Assembly: GCA_945643635.1 (NCBI GenBank)
Contig: CALZFC010000005.1
Span: forward strand, 5,294,001-5,358,000
Source of the DNA: Allodiplogaster sudhausi
Lineage: Eukaryota > Nematoda > Chromadorea > Rhabditida > Diplogasteridae
Length of the DNA stretch: 64,000 nucleotides
Direction of reading: 5' to 3'
Positions 19,247 to 31,000 of the stretch are shown one piece after another (position 1 is the first letter of the stretch; each line of letters opens with the position of its first letter). The translations under genes were made by a program, and so were the position numbers. The notes under the pieces were generated by a model. The model did not search any database, was not told the DNA's origin, and saw only the letters and a program-made list of their open reading frames with translations.

Positions 19247-19684
19247 ATGTGTTCGCAAGGAACATCAAAAAATGAGCGGCCAGGCTAACAGGCTAACCAA
19301 CTGTGAGGCGGTGCATGGAATTCGCCGATTAAACCGATTTCTGGGATGCCCATGAACCGGCGCACACTATACTTGACGGCTTTTCGACCAAAATTTTTTT
19401 CTCAGCGGGGCCAATTTTTTTTGTTCTCAGACCTCGGATGAGGAAACTTCTTTTAAATGTCTAATCGTTCAGACTTACTTTTATACAACATTACATAGCT
19501 AAAAAAACCGCCTTTCTCTGTAGAAAAATGTAGGATAGAGAGAGACACAGCTTCCGAGCTCTCTCTAAATGTTTTACGCTAAATTAAAGACTTGTGATTA
19601 CATATGGCTGGCTCAACTGCACACAAAGATTAGAAGAGAATATCAGCTCGGAGTGATAGTTTTAATATGCTTCCTTTATTTCAG

Positions 19685-19860
19685 ATTGCTCTAAATGAGC
19701 CTGGCCGCAAAAACCGCAGTTCCAAACGGTCGCAAGGAACCGCAGAACCTGCAGTTCCAAGCGTTCGCAAGGAACCGCAAAAGCTGCAGTTCCAAGCGTT
19801 CGCAAGAAACCGCCAAAGCAGCGGTTCCATGCGTTCGCAAGTAACGGCAAAAAATGAGCG
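19685..19860 (+). repeat. Second 35-bp minisatellite with imperfect palindrome
   Basis: Units contain GTTCCAAGCGTTCGCAAG followed by GAACCGCAAAAGCTGCA, 35 bp in all. GTTCC and GGAAC can pair around a GCG/CGC inner stem. Arrays follow the acceptor-like TTTATTTCAG at most sites: about 23,890, 25,600, 27,160, 28,740, 31,180, 32,900, 34,640, 36,980, 39,640, 40,755, 43,445, 44,555, 47,245, 48,360, 50,805, 52,525, 54,260, 56,600, 59,265, 60,370 and 63,080. Confidence 0.85.
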
Positions 19861-20198
19861 GCCAGGCCCACAGGCGAACCAACCGTGTGGCGGTGCCTTG
19901 ACTTCGCCCATTAAACCGATTTCTGGGATGCCCATGAACCGGCGCACACTATACTTGACGGCTATTCGACCAAAAATTTCATATGTCGCATGGCAACTTG
20001 CCAAGCTGCGAGAGAGACACTTTATCGTTGTACTTTAATTACTTAAGATGCATCAGAAGAACCGCTTTTCTCTGCTGCATCCGACACCATAGAGAAAGGG
20101 GGCTCTTTATGGCTCTCTCTATTTTTAATTCTATTTTAAATAGCTTTTGTGCACATATGGATGCATGTCTCGACTCTACTGCACGTCAAGCCAAGAAA

Positions 20199-23100
20199 GC
20201 CATCTCAGCTCGACTTCACGTCAAGCCAAGAAGGCCATGTCAGCTCGACGACACGTCAAGCCAAGAAGCCCATCTCAGCTCGACGACACGTCAAGCCAAG
20301 AAGGCCCTCTCAGCTCGACGACACGTCAAGCCAAGAAGGCCCTCTCAGCTCCACTGCACGTGGAACCAAAAGGCCCTCTCGGTTCAGCGATGCGCTGAGC
20401 TGGGAAAGCAGTCAGTTTGACGACGTACCTCAAACTTGGGTGATTAAACCGACTTTCTCCAGGAAGCACTGGATGCCTATAAGCTGGCGCAACCTATGTT
20501 AGCCGAGTTTTTCTTAGCATGTGAGGCCAGCGTGTTGGGGGACACTTGGTAACGCGGGGAGCAGGAGCGACCAAAAATTTCATATGGCTGCATGTCTTTT
20601 TGGCGATTGGCAACTTGCCAACCTGCGAGAGAGACACTTTAACGTTCTCCTGCAACTACCTTAGATATGTCAAAAGAACCGCCTTTCTCTGCTGCATCGA
20701 ACACCATAAAGAAATACGGCTCATTCGGGCTCTCTCTATTTTTAATTATATTTTAAAGGGTTTTTGTGCACATTTGGCTGCATGTCTTGATGCGTTTGGC
20801 AGCTTCCCAAGACCTTGCTCGCTCGCTATTGGTCGAAACCTGAAATGGGCCAATGAGCGAGGGGGCGGAGCCTCTTTTTTCTTTTCTCTGCTCGTCTAAT
20901 CTCTCACATCTGTACGTTTCTCGTCGCTTTCTCTCACTCTCATGCCTGCTCTCCTCTATTTCTCCCATGCAATTTGCTTGGAGTTACACTTCAGCTTGGG
21001 AACTATCTAGAGGAACTAGTTAACTAAGTTACGCTATTTCTGGGACTACCGCTATTTTAGGGAGCTTAAGAGCTTAAAGAAGAGTTTAGGAGTTTTTAGA
21101 GTTTTGGGGCTCAGTTAAGCTTTAGGAATTTTTAGAGTTTTGGGGCTCAGTTAAGCTTAGGCAGTTAAAGAAGAGTTAAGGAGTTTTTAGAGTTCAGGGT
21201 CTCAGCTAAGCTTAGGGAGTTAAAGAAGAGTTAAGGAGTTTTTTAAAGTTTCGGGACTCAGCTAAGCTTAGGGAGTAAAAAGCTAATGAGCTTTTAGCTG
21301 GAGTGCAAGAACAGAAAGAAAGACATCAAAGGTTTGAAGAAGAGTTCAGAGCACGCCAAAGAGCTTACGAATACAGCACATCAGAAAGCATGCGAAGTTT
21401 AAGAGTTTAAGTAAATCTATGCACTAATAAAGACTCCTAATTTTTCAGGTAATTCTAAGCTGCACATCGTCATTTTACAATTAATAAAAAAACATTAAAA
21501 AAGCCCTATCCCGGCTCCACTGCACGTAGAGCCAAGAAGGCCATCTCAACTCGACGTCACGTCAAGCCAAGAAGGCCATCTCAGCTCGACGTTACGTCAA
21601 GCCAAGAAGGCCATCTCAGCTCGACGTCACGTCAAGATAAGAAGGCCATCTCAGCTCGACGTCACGTCAAGCTAAGAAGGCCATTCCATGTGTTCGCAAG
21701 GAACATTAAAAAATGAGCGGCCAGGCTCACAGGCTAACAAATCGTGAGGCGGTGTCTGGAATTCGCCGATTAAATCGATTTCTGGGATGCCCATGAACCG
21801 GCGCACACTATACTTGACGGCTTTTCGAACAAAATTTTTTTCTCAGCGGGGCCAATTTTTTTTGTTCTCAGACCTCGGATGAGGAAACTTCTTTTAAATG
21901 TCTAATCGTTCAGACTTACTTTTATACAACATTACATAGCTAAAAAAACCGCCATCTCAGCTCGACTTCACGTCAAGCCAAGAAGGCCATGTCAGCTCGA
22001 CGACACGTCAAGCCAAGAAGCCCATCTCAGCTCGACGACACGTCAAGCCAAGAAGGCCCTCTCAGCTCGACGACACGTCAAGCCAAGAAGGCCCTCTCAG
22101 CTCCACTGCACGTGGAACCAAAAGGCCCTCTCGGTTCAGCGATGCGCTGAGCTGGGAAAGCAGTCAGTTTGACGACGTACCTCAAACTTGGGTGATTAAA
22201 CCGACTTTCTCCAGGAAGCACTGGATGCCTATAAGCTGGCGCAACCTATGTTAGCCGAGTTTTTCTTAGCATGTGAGGCCAGCGTGTTGGGGGACACTTG
22301 GTAACGCGGGGAGCAGGAGCGACCAAAAATTTCATATGGCTGCATGTCTTTTTGGCGATTGGCAACTTGCCAACCTGCGAGAGAGACACTTTAACGTTCT
22401 CCTGCAACTACCTTAGATATGTCAAAAGAACCGCCTTTCTCTGCTGCATCGAACACCATAAAGAAATACGGCTCATTCGGGCTCTCTCTATTTTTAATTA
22501 TATTTTAAAGGGTTTTTGTGCACATTTGGCTGCATGTCTTGATGCGTTTGGCAGCTTCCCAAGACCTTGCTCGCTCGCTATTGGTCGAAACCTGAAATGG
22601 GCCAATGAGCGAGGGGGCGGAGCCTCTTTTTTCTTTTCTCTGCTCGTCTAATCTCTCACATCTGTACGTTTCTCGTCGCTTTCTCTCACTCTCATGCCTG
22701 CTCTCCTCTATTTCTCCCATGCAATTTGCTTGGAGTTACACTTCAGCTTGGGAACTATCTAGAGGAACTAGTTAACTAAGTTACGCTATTTCTGGGACTA
22801 CCGCTATTTTAGGGAGCTTAAGAGCTTAAAGAAGAGTTTAGGAGTTTTTAGAGTTTTGGGGCTCAGTTAAGCTTTAGGAATTTTTAGAGTTTTGGGGCTC
22901 AGTTAAGCTTAGGCAGTTAAAGAAGAGTTAAGGAGTTTTTAGAGTTCAGGGTCTCAGCTAAGCTTAGGGAGTTAAAGAAGAGTTAAGGAGTTTTTTAAAG
23001 TTTCGGGACTCAGCTAAGCTTAGGGAGTAAAAAGCTAATGAGCTTTTAGCTGGAGTGCAAGAACAGAAAGAAAGACATCAAAGGTTTGAAGAAGAGTTCA

Positions 23101-23705
23101 GAGCACGCCAAAGAGCTTACGAATACAGCACATCAGAAAGCATGCGAAGTTTAAGAGTTTAAGTAAATCTATGCACTAATAAAGACTCCTAATTTTTCAG
23201 GTAATTCTAAGCTGCACATCGTCATTTTACAATTAATAAAAAAACATTAAAAAGCCCTATCCCGGCTCCACTGCACGTAGAGCCAAGAAGGCCATCTCAA
23301 CTCGACGTCACGTCAAGCCAAGAAGGCCATCTCAGCTCGACGTTACGTCAAGCCAAGAAGGCCATCTCAGCTCGACGTCACGTCAAGATAAGAAGGCCAT
23401 CTCAGCTCGACGTCACGTCAAGCTAAGAAGGCCATTCCATGTGTTCGCAAGGAACATTAAAAAATGAGCGGCCAGGCTCACAGGCTAACAAATCGTGAGG
23501 CGGTGTCTGGAATTCGCCGATTAAATCGATTTCTGGGATGCCCATGAACCGGCGCACACTATACTTGACGGCTTTTCGAACAAAATTTTTTTCTCAGCGG
23601 GGCCAATTTTTTTTGTTCTCAGACCTCGGATGAGGAAACTTCTTTTAAATGTCTAATCGTTCAGACTTACTTTTATACAACATTACATAGCTAAAAAAAC
23701 CGCCT
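20199..23705 (+). repeat. 1,752-bp tandem duplication
   Basis: Bases from about 20,199 to 21,950 recur from 21,951 to about 23,702 with essentially no substitutions, only a length change in an A-run. The copy carries 35-bp arrays, the NFI palindrome (20,607 and 22,359), the CCAAT/GC-box module and the 55-bp array. At the junction ACCGCC from the first copy's end meets GCCATCTC of the start, sharing GCC. Confidence 0.9.
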
Positions 23706-24372
23706 TTCTCTGTAGAAAAATGTAGGATAGAGAGAGACACAGCTTCCGAGCTCTCTCTAAATGTTTTACGCTAAATTAAAGACTTGTGATTACATATGGT
23801 TGGCTCAACTGCACACAAAGATTAGAAGAGAATATCAGCTCGGAGTGATAGTTTTAATATGCTTCCTTTATTTCAGATTGCTCTAAATGAGCCTGGCCGC
23901 AAAAGCTGCAGTTCCAAGCGTTCGCAAGAAACCGCCAAAGCAGCGGTTCCATGCGTTCACAAGTAACGGCAAAAAATGAGCGGCCAGGCCCACAGGCGAA
24001 CCAACCGTGTGGCGGTGCCTTGAATTCGCCGAACGGAATGCAGAGCCAGGAAGACCCAAGAGTGAGGAGCTACCTCAAACTTGGGTAACTAAACCGGCGT
24101 TTGAAAGAAAGCGCTGGATGCCTATGAATTTGCGCAACCTACACTTGCCGAGTTTTCGAAGGGAGTTCATGATGCTGAGTGTGCGTACTTGGAATGCTGG
24201 CAAAGTGCCAAAAAATTATTATTTTAAGAGTTTTACTGCTTTAAAGGTTACATAAAATTACAAAAAAAATCAGAGAGTAAGAGTAGAGTGTGAGAGACAT
24301 GATAGAACTGTCTCTCTCTCACTTTCTCTCTCTCTATGTCGTGTCTCTCTCTCTTTCTTTCTAAGTGAACAG

Positions 24373-24399
24373 GCTACTTCAGGACTTGATCGTGTACTT
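24373..24399 (+). other. Candidate 27-nt microexon
   Basis: A (CT)n tract and CTAAGTGAACAG precede GCTACTTCAGGACTTGATCG plus 7 nt, then GTAAGTGT, which is a near-ideal donor. Copies with substitutions but intact AG and GTAAGT lie at 25,903-25,929, 31,655-31,681, 33,203-33,229, 35,095-35,121, 39,150-39,176 and their duplicates. Length stays 27 nt (three-fold divisible) in all that I checked. No transcript evidence is available. Confidence 0.4.
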
Positions 24400-24631
24400 G
24401 TAAGTGTCTGTGAGAACGCTCAACGTGAATTATATACATCTCTCTGTAGCTCATTACAAAGCTCTTCCTTTGTACAATTCACTGGTATAGAGAGAGAGTC
24501 AACTTTCCGTTTCTTTGTAAGTGTTTTAATGTGTTTTAATGGAAAGACACACATATGTTGACATCGTGCTAAAAACTTTAAATGGCTTGTGAATGCGTTC
24601 AATGGCCACGAAAAAATGCAGATTTTTGCAG

Positions 24632-24683
24632 AGAGACAGAGGAATACGAGAGGAAGACAGAGAAATAGAGAGAGAGTGGAAAA
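24632..24683 (+). other. Candidate purine-rich exon, 52 nt
   Basis: TTTTTGCAG at 24,623-24,631 is followed by 52 nt of GAGAGACAGAGGAA-like sequence, similar to purine-rich splicing enhancers, and then GTAAGTTG. The arrangement recurs at each copy of this module, including diverged ones near 14,930, 33,460 and 39,420. An exon is inference. Confidence 0.3.
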
Positions 24684-27221
24684 GTAAGTTGTAAGTGTAT
24701 GTATTTAATGTATTTCATTTGTTTGGCTGTATGTTTGCAAGAGGTGCGAAGTGGTCGACGGAGGTGCGAAGTGAGAGTCGACGTCTGTTTTTCTCTGCCA
24801 ACGCTATCTCGCCTTTTCGCGCCTGTGACTTTTTTTCTCTAACCTCTCAAAAACGCACCTATAACGGGCTGTTTTCGTCGAGGGGCGGAGCTAAGCGACT
24901 GTTTCGTTGTCTAACCTCCGTGTTTTGCGAGCAGCCTCGGCGATCTCGCGTGTCGCAGCCTCGGCGAACTTTTTTTTTCTTTTCTCTGCTCGTCTAATCT
25001 CTCACATCTGTACGTTTCTCGTCGCTTTCTCTCACTCTCATGCCTGCTCTCCTCTATTTCTCCCATGGAATTTGCTTGGAGTTACACTTCAGCTTGGGAA
25101 CTATCTAGAGGAACTAGTTAACTAAGTTAAGCTACTTTCTGGAGTACTACTACTTTAGGGAGCCAAACAACTTTAAAGAGCTAAGAAAAGTTTAGGAGTT
25201 TTTAGAGTTCAGGGGCTCACTTAAGCTTAGGGAGTTAAAGAAGAGTTAAGAAGTTTTTAGAGTTTCGGGACTCAGCTAAGCTAAGGAAAGAATAATTAAG
25301 GAGTTTTAGAGTTCAGGGTCTCAGCTAAGCTTAGGGAGCTAAAGAAGAGTTAAGGAGTTTTTAAAGTTTCGGGTCTCAGCAAAGCTTAGGGAGTAAAAGA
25401 AGAGTTAAGGAGTTTTTAGAGTTCAAGGTCTCAGTTAAGCGTAGGGAGTAAAAGAAGAAATAATCAGTTTTTAGCTGGATTGTAAGAAGAGAACTGAAGA
25501 CATCAAAGGCTTTAAGAAGAGTTCAGAGCACGACAATACACAAAACATCAATTGGCATAATTTTATTATGTACTATTTATTTCAGATGACTCTAAGTGAA
25601 CCTGGCCGCAAAAACTGCGGTTCCAAGCGTTCGAAAGGAACCGCAAAAACTGCAGTTCCATGCGATCGCAATAAACCGCAAAATTCGCAGTTCCATGCGA
25701 TCGGAAGAAACCGCAAAATTCGCAGGTCCAAGCGTTCGCAAGGAACTACAAAAAATGAGCGGCCACGCTCACAGGCGAGCCAGACGTGAGACTGCGCCTC
25801 GAAGTTGCAGATTGAACCGAGTTCTGGAATGCCAGTAAGCCAGTGCAACCTATACTTTACGGGTTTTCGACCAAAATTTTTTTCTCTATTTCGCTGTAAC
25901 AGGCTACTTCAGGACTTGATCGTGTACTTGTAAGTGTCTGTGAGAACGCTCAACGTGAATTATATACATCTCTCTGTAGCTCATTACAAAGCTCTTCCTT
26001 TGTACAATTCACTGGTATAGAGAGAGAGTCAACTTTCGGTTTCTTTGTAAGTGTTTTAATGTGTTTTAATAGAAAGACACACATATGTTGACATCGTGCT
26101 AAAAACTTTAAATGGCTTGTGAATGCGTTCAATGGCCACGAAAAAATGCAGATTTTTGCAGAGAGACAGAGGAATACGAGAGGAAGACAGAGAAATAGAG
26201 AGAGAGTGGAAAAGTAAGTTGTAAGTGTATGTATTTAATGTATTTCATTTGTTTGGCTGTATGTTTGCAAGAGGTGCGAAGTGGTCGACGGAGGTGCGAA
26301 GTGAGAGTCGACGTCTGTTTTTCTCTGCCAACGCTATCTCGCCTTTTCGCGCCTGTGACTTTTTTCTCTAACCTCTCAAAAACGCACCTATAACGGGCTG
26401 TTTTCGTCGAGGGGCGGAGCTAAGCGACTGTTTCGTTGTCTAACCTCCGTGTTTTGCGAGCAGCCTCGGCGATCTCGCGTGTCGCAGGCTCGGCGAACTT
26501 TTTTTCTTTTCTCTGCTCGTCTAATCTCTCACATCTGTACGTTTCTCGTCGCTTTCTCTCACTCTCATGCCTGCTCTCCTCTATTTCTCCCATGGAATTT
26601 GCTTGGAGTTACACTTCAGCTTGGGAACTATCTAGAGGAACTTGTGAACTATCTAGAGGAACTAGTTAACTAAGTTAAGCTACTTTCTGGAGTACTACTA
26701 CTTTAGGGAGCCAAACAACTTTAAAGAGCTAAGAAAAGTTTAGGAGTTTTTAGAGTTCAGGGGCTCACTTAAGCTTAGGGAGTTAAAGAAGAGTTAAGAA
26801 GTTTTTAGAGTTTCGGGACTCAGCTAAGCTAAGGAAAGAATAATTAAGGAGTTTTAGAGTTCAGGGTCTCAGCTAAGCTTAGGGAGCTAAAGAAGAGTTA
26901 AGGAGTTTTTAAAGTTTCGGGTCTCAGCAAAGCTTAGGGAGTAAAAGAAGAGTTAAGGAGTTTTTAGAGTTCAAGGTCTCAGTTAAGCGTAGGGAGTAAA
27001 AGAAGAGCTAATCAGTTTTTAGCTGGATTGTAAGAAGAGAACTGAAGACATCAAAGGCTTTAAGAAGAGTTCAGAGCACGACAATACACAAAACATCAAT
27101 TGGCATAATTTTATTATGTACTATTTATTTCAGATGACTCTAAGTGAACCTGGCCGCAAAAACTGCGGTTCCAAGCGTTCGAAAGGAACCGCAAAAACTG
27201 CAGTTCCATGCGATCGCAATA

Positions 27222-28048
27222 AAATGAAGAGCAATGTGTTTTTTGATGCTTGTGTAGATTTTTTAGCGATTTATTAAGCATATTTACGTTAACTTTCGTG
27301 TACTTACAAAGTTGTAAACTGCATAAATGCGACTGTTGAGTTTAAAGAGCTAAAGGTCCTCGCACGAATTTGAGCATACTGTACCAGGTCTCAGCGAAGC
27401 GTGTAGAGCTCAAGAGCTCTGATTGGTCAAAAACTGGGAGGAGCCTATGTCTCTTTTTCTTTTTTCTCTTCTTCCGGGATGCTATATCACTTTTTTCTGC
27501 TTCTCTATTTGGCCACGCCTCCATATCGCACACGCTATAATACTCGCAGACACGTAAGGCTATGTGAGCTACTTAAGGGAACTAGTTAACTAAGTTGATC
27601 TTTTTTCTTTTTAATTATGGAACTTGGGAACTCTAAAAACCAAGGAACACTTAAAATCTTTTTTTCCCGAATTTTTGGAATTTTTTGAGGCCTTTTAGCT
27701 GTTAGAAGCAACTTTAAAGCTCTCTGGACTTTGGGAACTATGCTCCTTTAAAGGCAAAATTTTCCTGATATTTATGGTGCTGTTGTCTAAATTTTCTAAT
27801 AAGCTAAGGTTCTAAGTGCTTTACAAAGTTCTATTGCAAAGTGCTCTTCTTATCATGTGTTCTAAGTGCTACTATAGAAATCTTCAAATTTTTCTGGTCA
27901 TTTTGAGCAATCAACTATGTTTCTGCGATAAAAATGAAGCAAGATACAAAGATATTGCCTTTCCCGACACCACAACACGTTGAGCTAAGAAGGCCATCTC
28001 AGCTCAACGTCACGTCAAGCCAAGAAGGCCATCTCAGCTCGACGTCAC
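27222..28048 (+). repeat. Start of second copy of the 9.0-kb unit
   Basis: A truncated second-type 35-bp array (to about 27,221, ending GATCGCAATAAA) joins abruptly to ATGAAGAGCAATGTG, which in the first copy lies at about 18,226. The two parents share only AAA at the junction. Downstream the copy is nearly identical to 18,226-19,200. Confidence 0.85.
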
Positions 28049-31000
28049 GTCAAGCCAAGAAGGCCATCTCAACTCGACGTCACGTCAAGTCAAGAAGGCC
28101 ATCTCAACTCGACGTCACGTCAAGCCAAGAAGGCCATCTCAACTCGACGTCACGTCAAGCCAAGAATGCCATCTCAACTCGACGTCACGTCAAGCCAAGA
28201 AGGCCATCTCAGCTCGACGTCACGTCAAGCTAAGTAGGCCATCTCAGCTCGACGTCACGTCAAGCTAAGAAGGCCATTCCATGTGTTCGCAAGGAACATC
28301 AAAAAATGAGCGGCCAGGCTAACAGGCTAACCAACTGTGAGGCGGTGCATGGAATTCGCCGATTAAACCGATTTCTGGGATGCCCATGAACCGGCGCACA
28401 CTATACTTGACGGCTTTTCGACCAAAATTTTTTTCTCAGCGGGGCCAATTTTTTTTGTTCTCAGACCTCGGATGAGGAAACTTCTTTTAAATGTCTAATC
28501 GTTCAGACTTACTTTTATACAACATTACATAGCTAAAAAAACCGCCTTTCTCTGTAGAAAAATGTAGGATAGAGAGAGACACAGCTTCCGAGCTCTCTCT
28601 AAATGTTTTACGCTAAATTAAAGACTTGTGATTACATATGGCTGGCTCAACTGCACACAAAGATTAGAAGAGAATATCAGCTCGGAGTGATAGTTTTAAT
28701 ATGCTTCCTTTATTTCAGATTGCTCTAAATGAGCCTGGCCGCAAAAACCGCAGTTCCAAACGGTCGCAAGGAACCGCAGAACCTGCAGTTCCAAGCGTTC
28801 GCAAGGAACCGCAAAAGCTGCAGTTCCAAGCGTTCGCAAGAAACCGCCAAAGCAGCGGTTCCATGCGTTCGCAAGTAACGGCAAAAAATGAGCGGCCAGG
28901 CCCACAGGCGAACCAACCGTGTGGCGGTGCCTTGACTTCGCCCATTAAACCGATTTCTGGGATGCCCATGAACCGGCGCACACTATACTTGACGGCTATT
29001 CGACCAAAAATTTCATATGTCGCATGGCAACTTGCCAAGCTGCGAGAGAGACACTTTATCGTTGTACTTTAATTACTTAAGATGCATCAGAAGAACCGCT
29101 TTTCTCTGCTGCATCCGACACCATAGAGAAAGGGGCTCTTTATGGCTCTCTCTATTTTTAATTCTATTTTAAATAGCTTTTGTGCACATATGGATGCATG
29201 TCTCGACTCTACTGCACGTCAAGCCAAGAAAGCCATCTCAGCTCGACTTCACGTCAAGCCAAGAAGGCCATGTCAGCTCGACGACACGTCAAGCCAAGAA
29301 GCCCATCTCAGCTCGACGACACGTCAAGCCAAGAAGGCCCTCTCAGCTCGACGACACGTCAAGCCAAGAAGGCCCTCTCAGCTCCACTGCACGTGGAACC
29401 AAAAGGCCCTCTCGGTTCAGCGATGCGCTGAGCTGGGAAAGCAGTCAGTTTGACGACGTACCTCAAACTTGGGTGATTAAACCGACTTTCTCCAGGAAGC
29501 ACTGGATGCCTATAAGCTGGCGCAACCTATGTTAGCCGAGTTTTTCTTAGCATGTGAGGCCAGCGTGTTGGGGGACACTTGGTAACGCGGGGAGCAGGAG
29601 CGACCAAAAATTTCATATGGCTGCATGTCTTTTTGGCGATTGGCAACTTGCCAACCTGCGAGAGAGACACTTTAACGTTCTCCTGCAACTACCTTAGATA
29701 TGTCAAAAGAACCGCCTTTCTCTGCTGCATCGAACACCATAAAGAAATACGGCTCATTCGGGCTCTCTCTATTTTTAATTATATTTTAAAGGGTTTTTGT
29801 GCACATTTGGCTGCATGTCTTGATGCGTTTGGCAGCTTCCCAAGACCTTGCTCGCTCGCTATTGGTCGAAACCTGAAATGGGCCAATGAGCGAGGGGGCG
29901 GAGCCTCTTTTTTCTTTTCTCTGCTCGTCTAATCTCTCACATCTGTACGTTTCTCGTCGCTTTCTCTCACTCTCATGCCTGCTCTCCTCTATTTCTCCCA
30001 TGCAATTTGCTTGGAGTTACACTTCAGCTTGGGAACTATCTAGAGGAACTAGTTAACTAAGTTACGCTATTTCTGGGACTACCGCTATTTTAGGGAGCTT
30101 AAGAGCTTAAAGAAGAGTTTAGGAGTTTTTAGAGTTTTGGGGCTCAGTTAAGCTTTAGGAATTTTTAGAGTTTTGGGGCTCAGTTAAGCTTAGGCAGTTA
30201 AAGAAGAGTTAAGGAGTTTTTAGAGTTCAGGGTCTCAGCTAAGCTTAGGGAGTTAAAGAAGAGTTAAGGAGTTTTTTAAAGTTTCGGGACTCAGCTAAGC
30301 TTAGGGAGTAAAAAGCTAATGAGCTTTTAGCTGGAGTGCAAGAACAGAAAGAAAGACATCAAAGGTTTGAAGAAGAGTTCAGAGCACGCCAAAGAGCTTA
30401 CGAATACAGCACATCAGAAAGCATGCGAAGTTTAAGAGTTTAAGTAAATCTATGCACTAATAAAGACTCCTAATTTTTCAGGTAATTCTAAGCTGCACAT
30501 CGTCATTTTACAATTAATAAAAAAACATTAAAAAAGCCCTATCCCGGCTCCACTGCACGTAGAGCCAAGAAGGCCATCTCAACTCGACGTCACGTCAAGC
30601 CAAGAAGGCCATCTCAGCTCGACGTTACGTCAAGCCAAGAAGGCCATCTCAGCTCGACGTCACGTCAAGATAAGAAGGCCATCTCAGCTCGACGTCACGT
30701 CAAGCTAAGAAGGCCATTCCATGTGTTCGCAAGGAACATTAAAAAATGAGCGGCCAGGCTCACAGGCTAACAAATCGTGAGGCGGTGTCTGGAATTCGCC
30801 GATTAAATCGATTTCTGGGATGCCCATGAACCGGCGCACACTATACTTGACGGCTTTTCGAACAAAATTTTTTTCTCAGCGGGGCCAATTTTTTTTGTTC
30901 TCAGACCTCGGATGAGGAAACTTCTTTTAAATGTCTAATCGTTCAGACTTACTTTTATACAACATTACATAGCTAAAAAAACCGCCTTTCTCTGTAGAAA

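Larger units (their letters stand above)
18223..27221 (+). repeat. First copy of a 9.0-kb tandem duplication
   Basis: Sequence from 18,223 recurs from 27,222 at an offset of 8,999 bp, increasing to 9,034 after one extra 35-bp unit in the second copy's array. The second copy lacks the 1,752-bp duplication. The match continues past 31,000 with offset about 7,282 because of that difference. Confidence 0.85.

Noticed and set aside
19662..20004. Cys/Trp-rich open frames on the minus strand of the second 35-bp array
   Set aside because: Same cause: non-multiple-of-three repeat without stops. Copies with different unit numbers change the protein completely.
24615..24635. Sm-site-like ATTTTTG suggesting an snRNA or spliced-leader gene array
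   Set aside because: No snRNA core sequence, no consistent short leader exon followed by GT at the expected distance, and the site is better read as a TTTTTGCAG splice acceptor.
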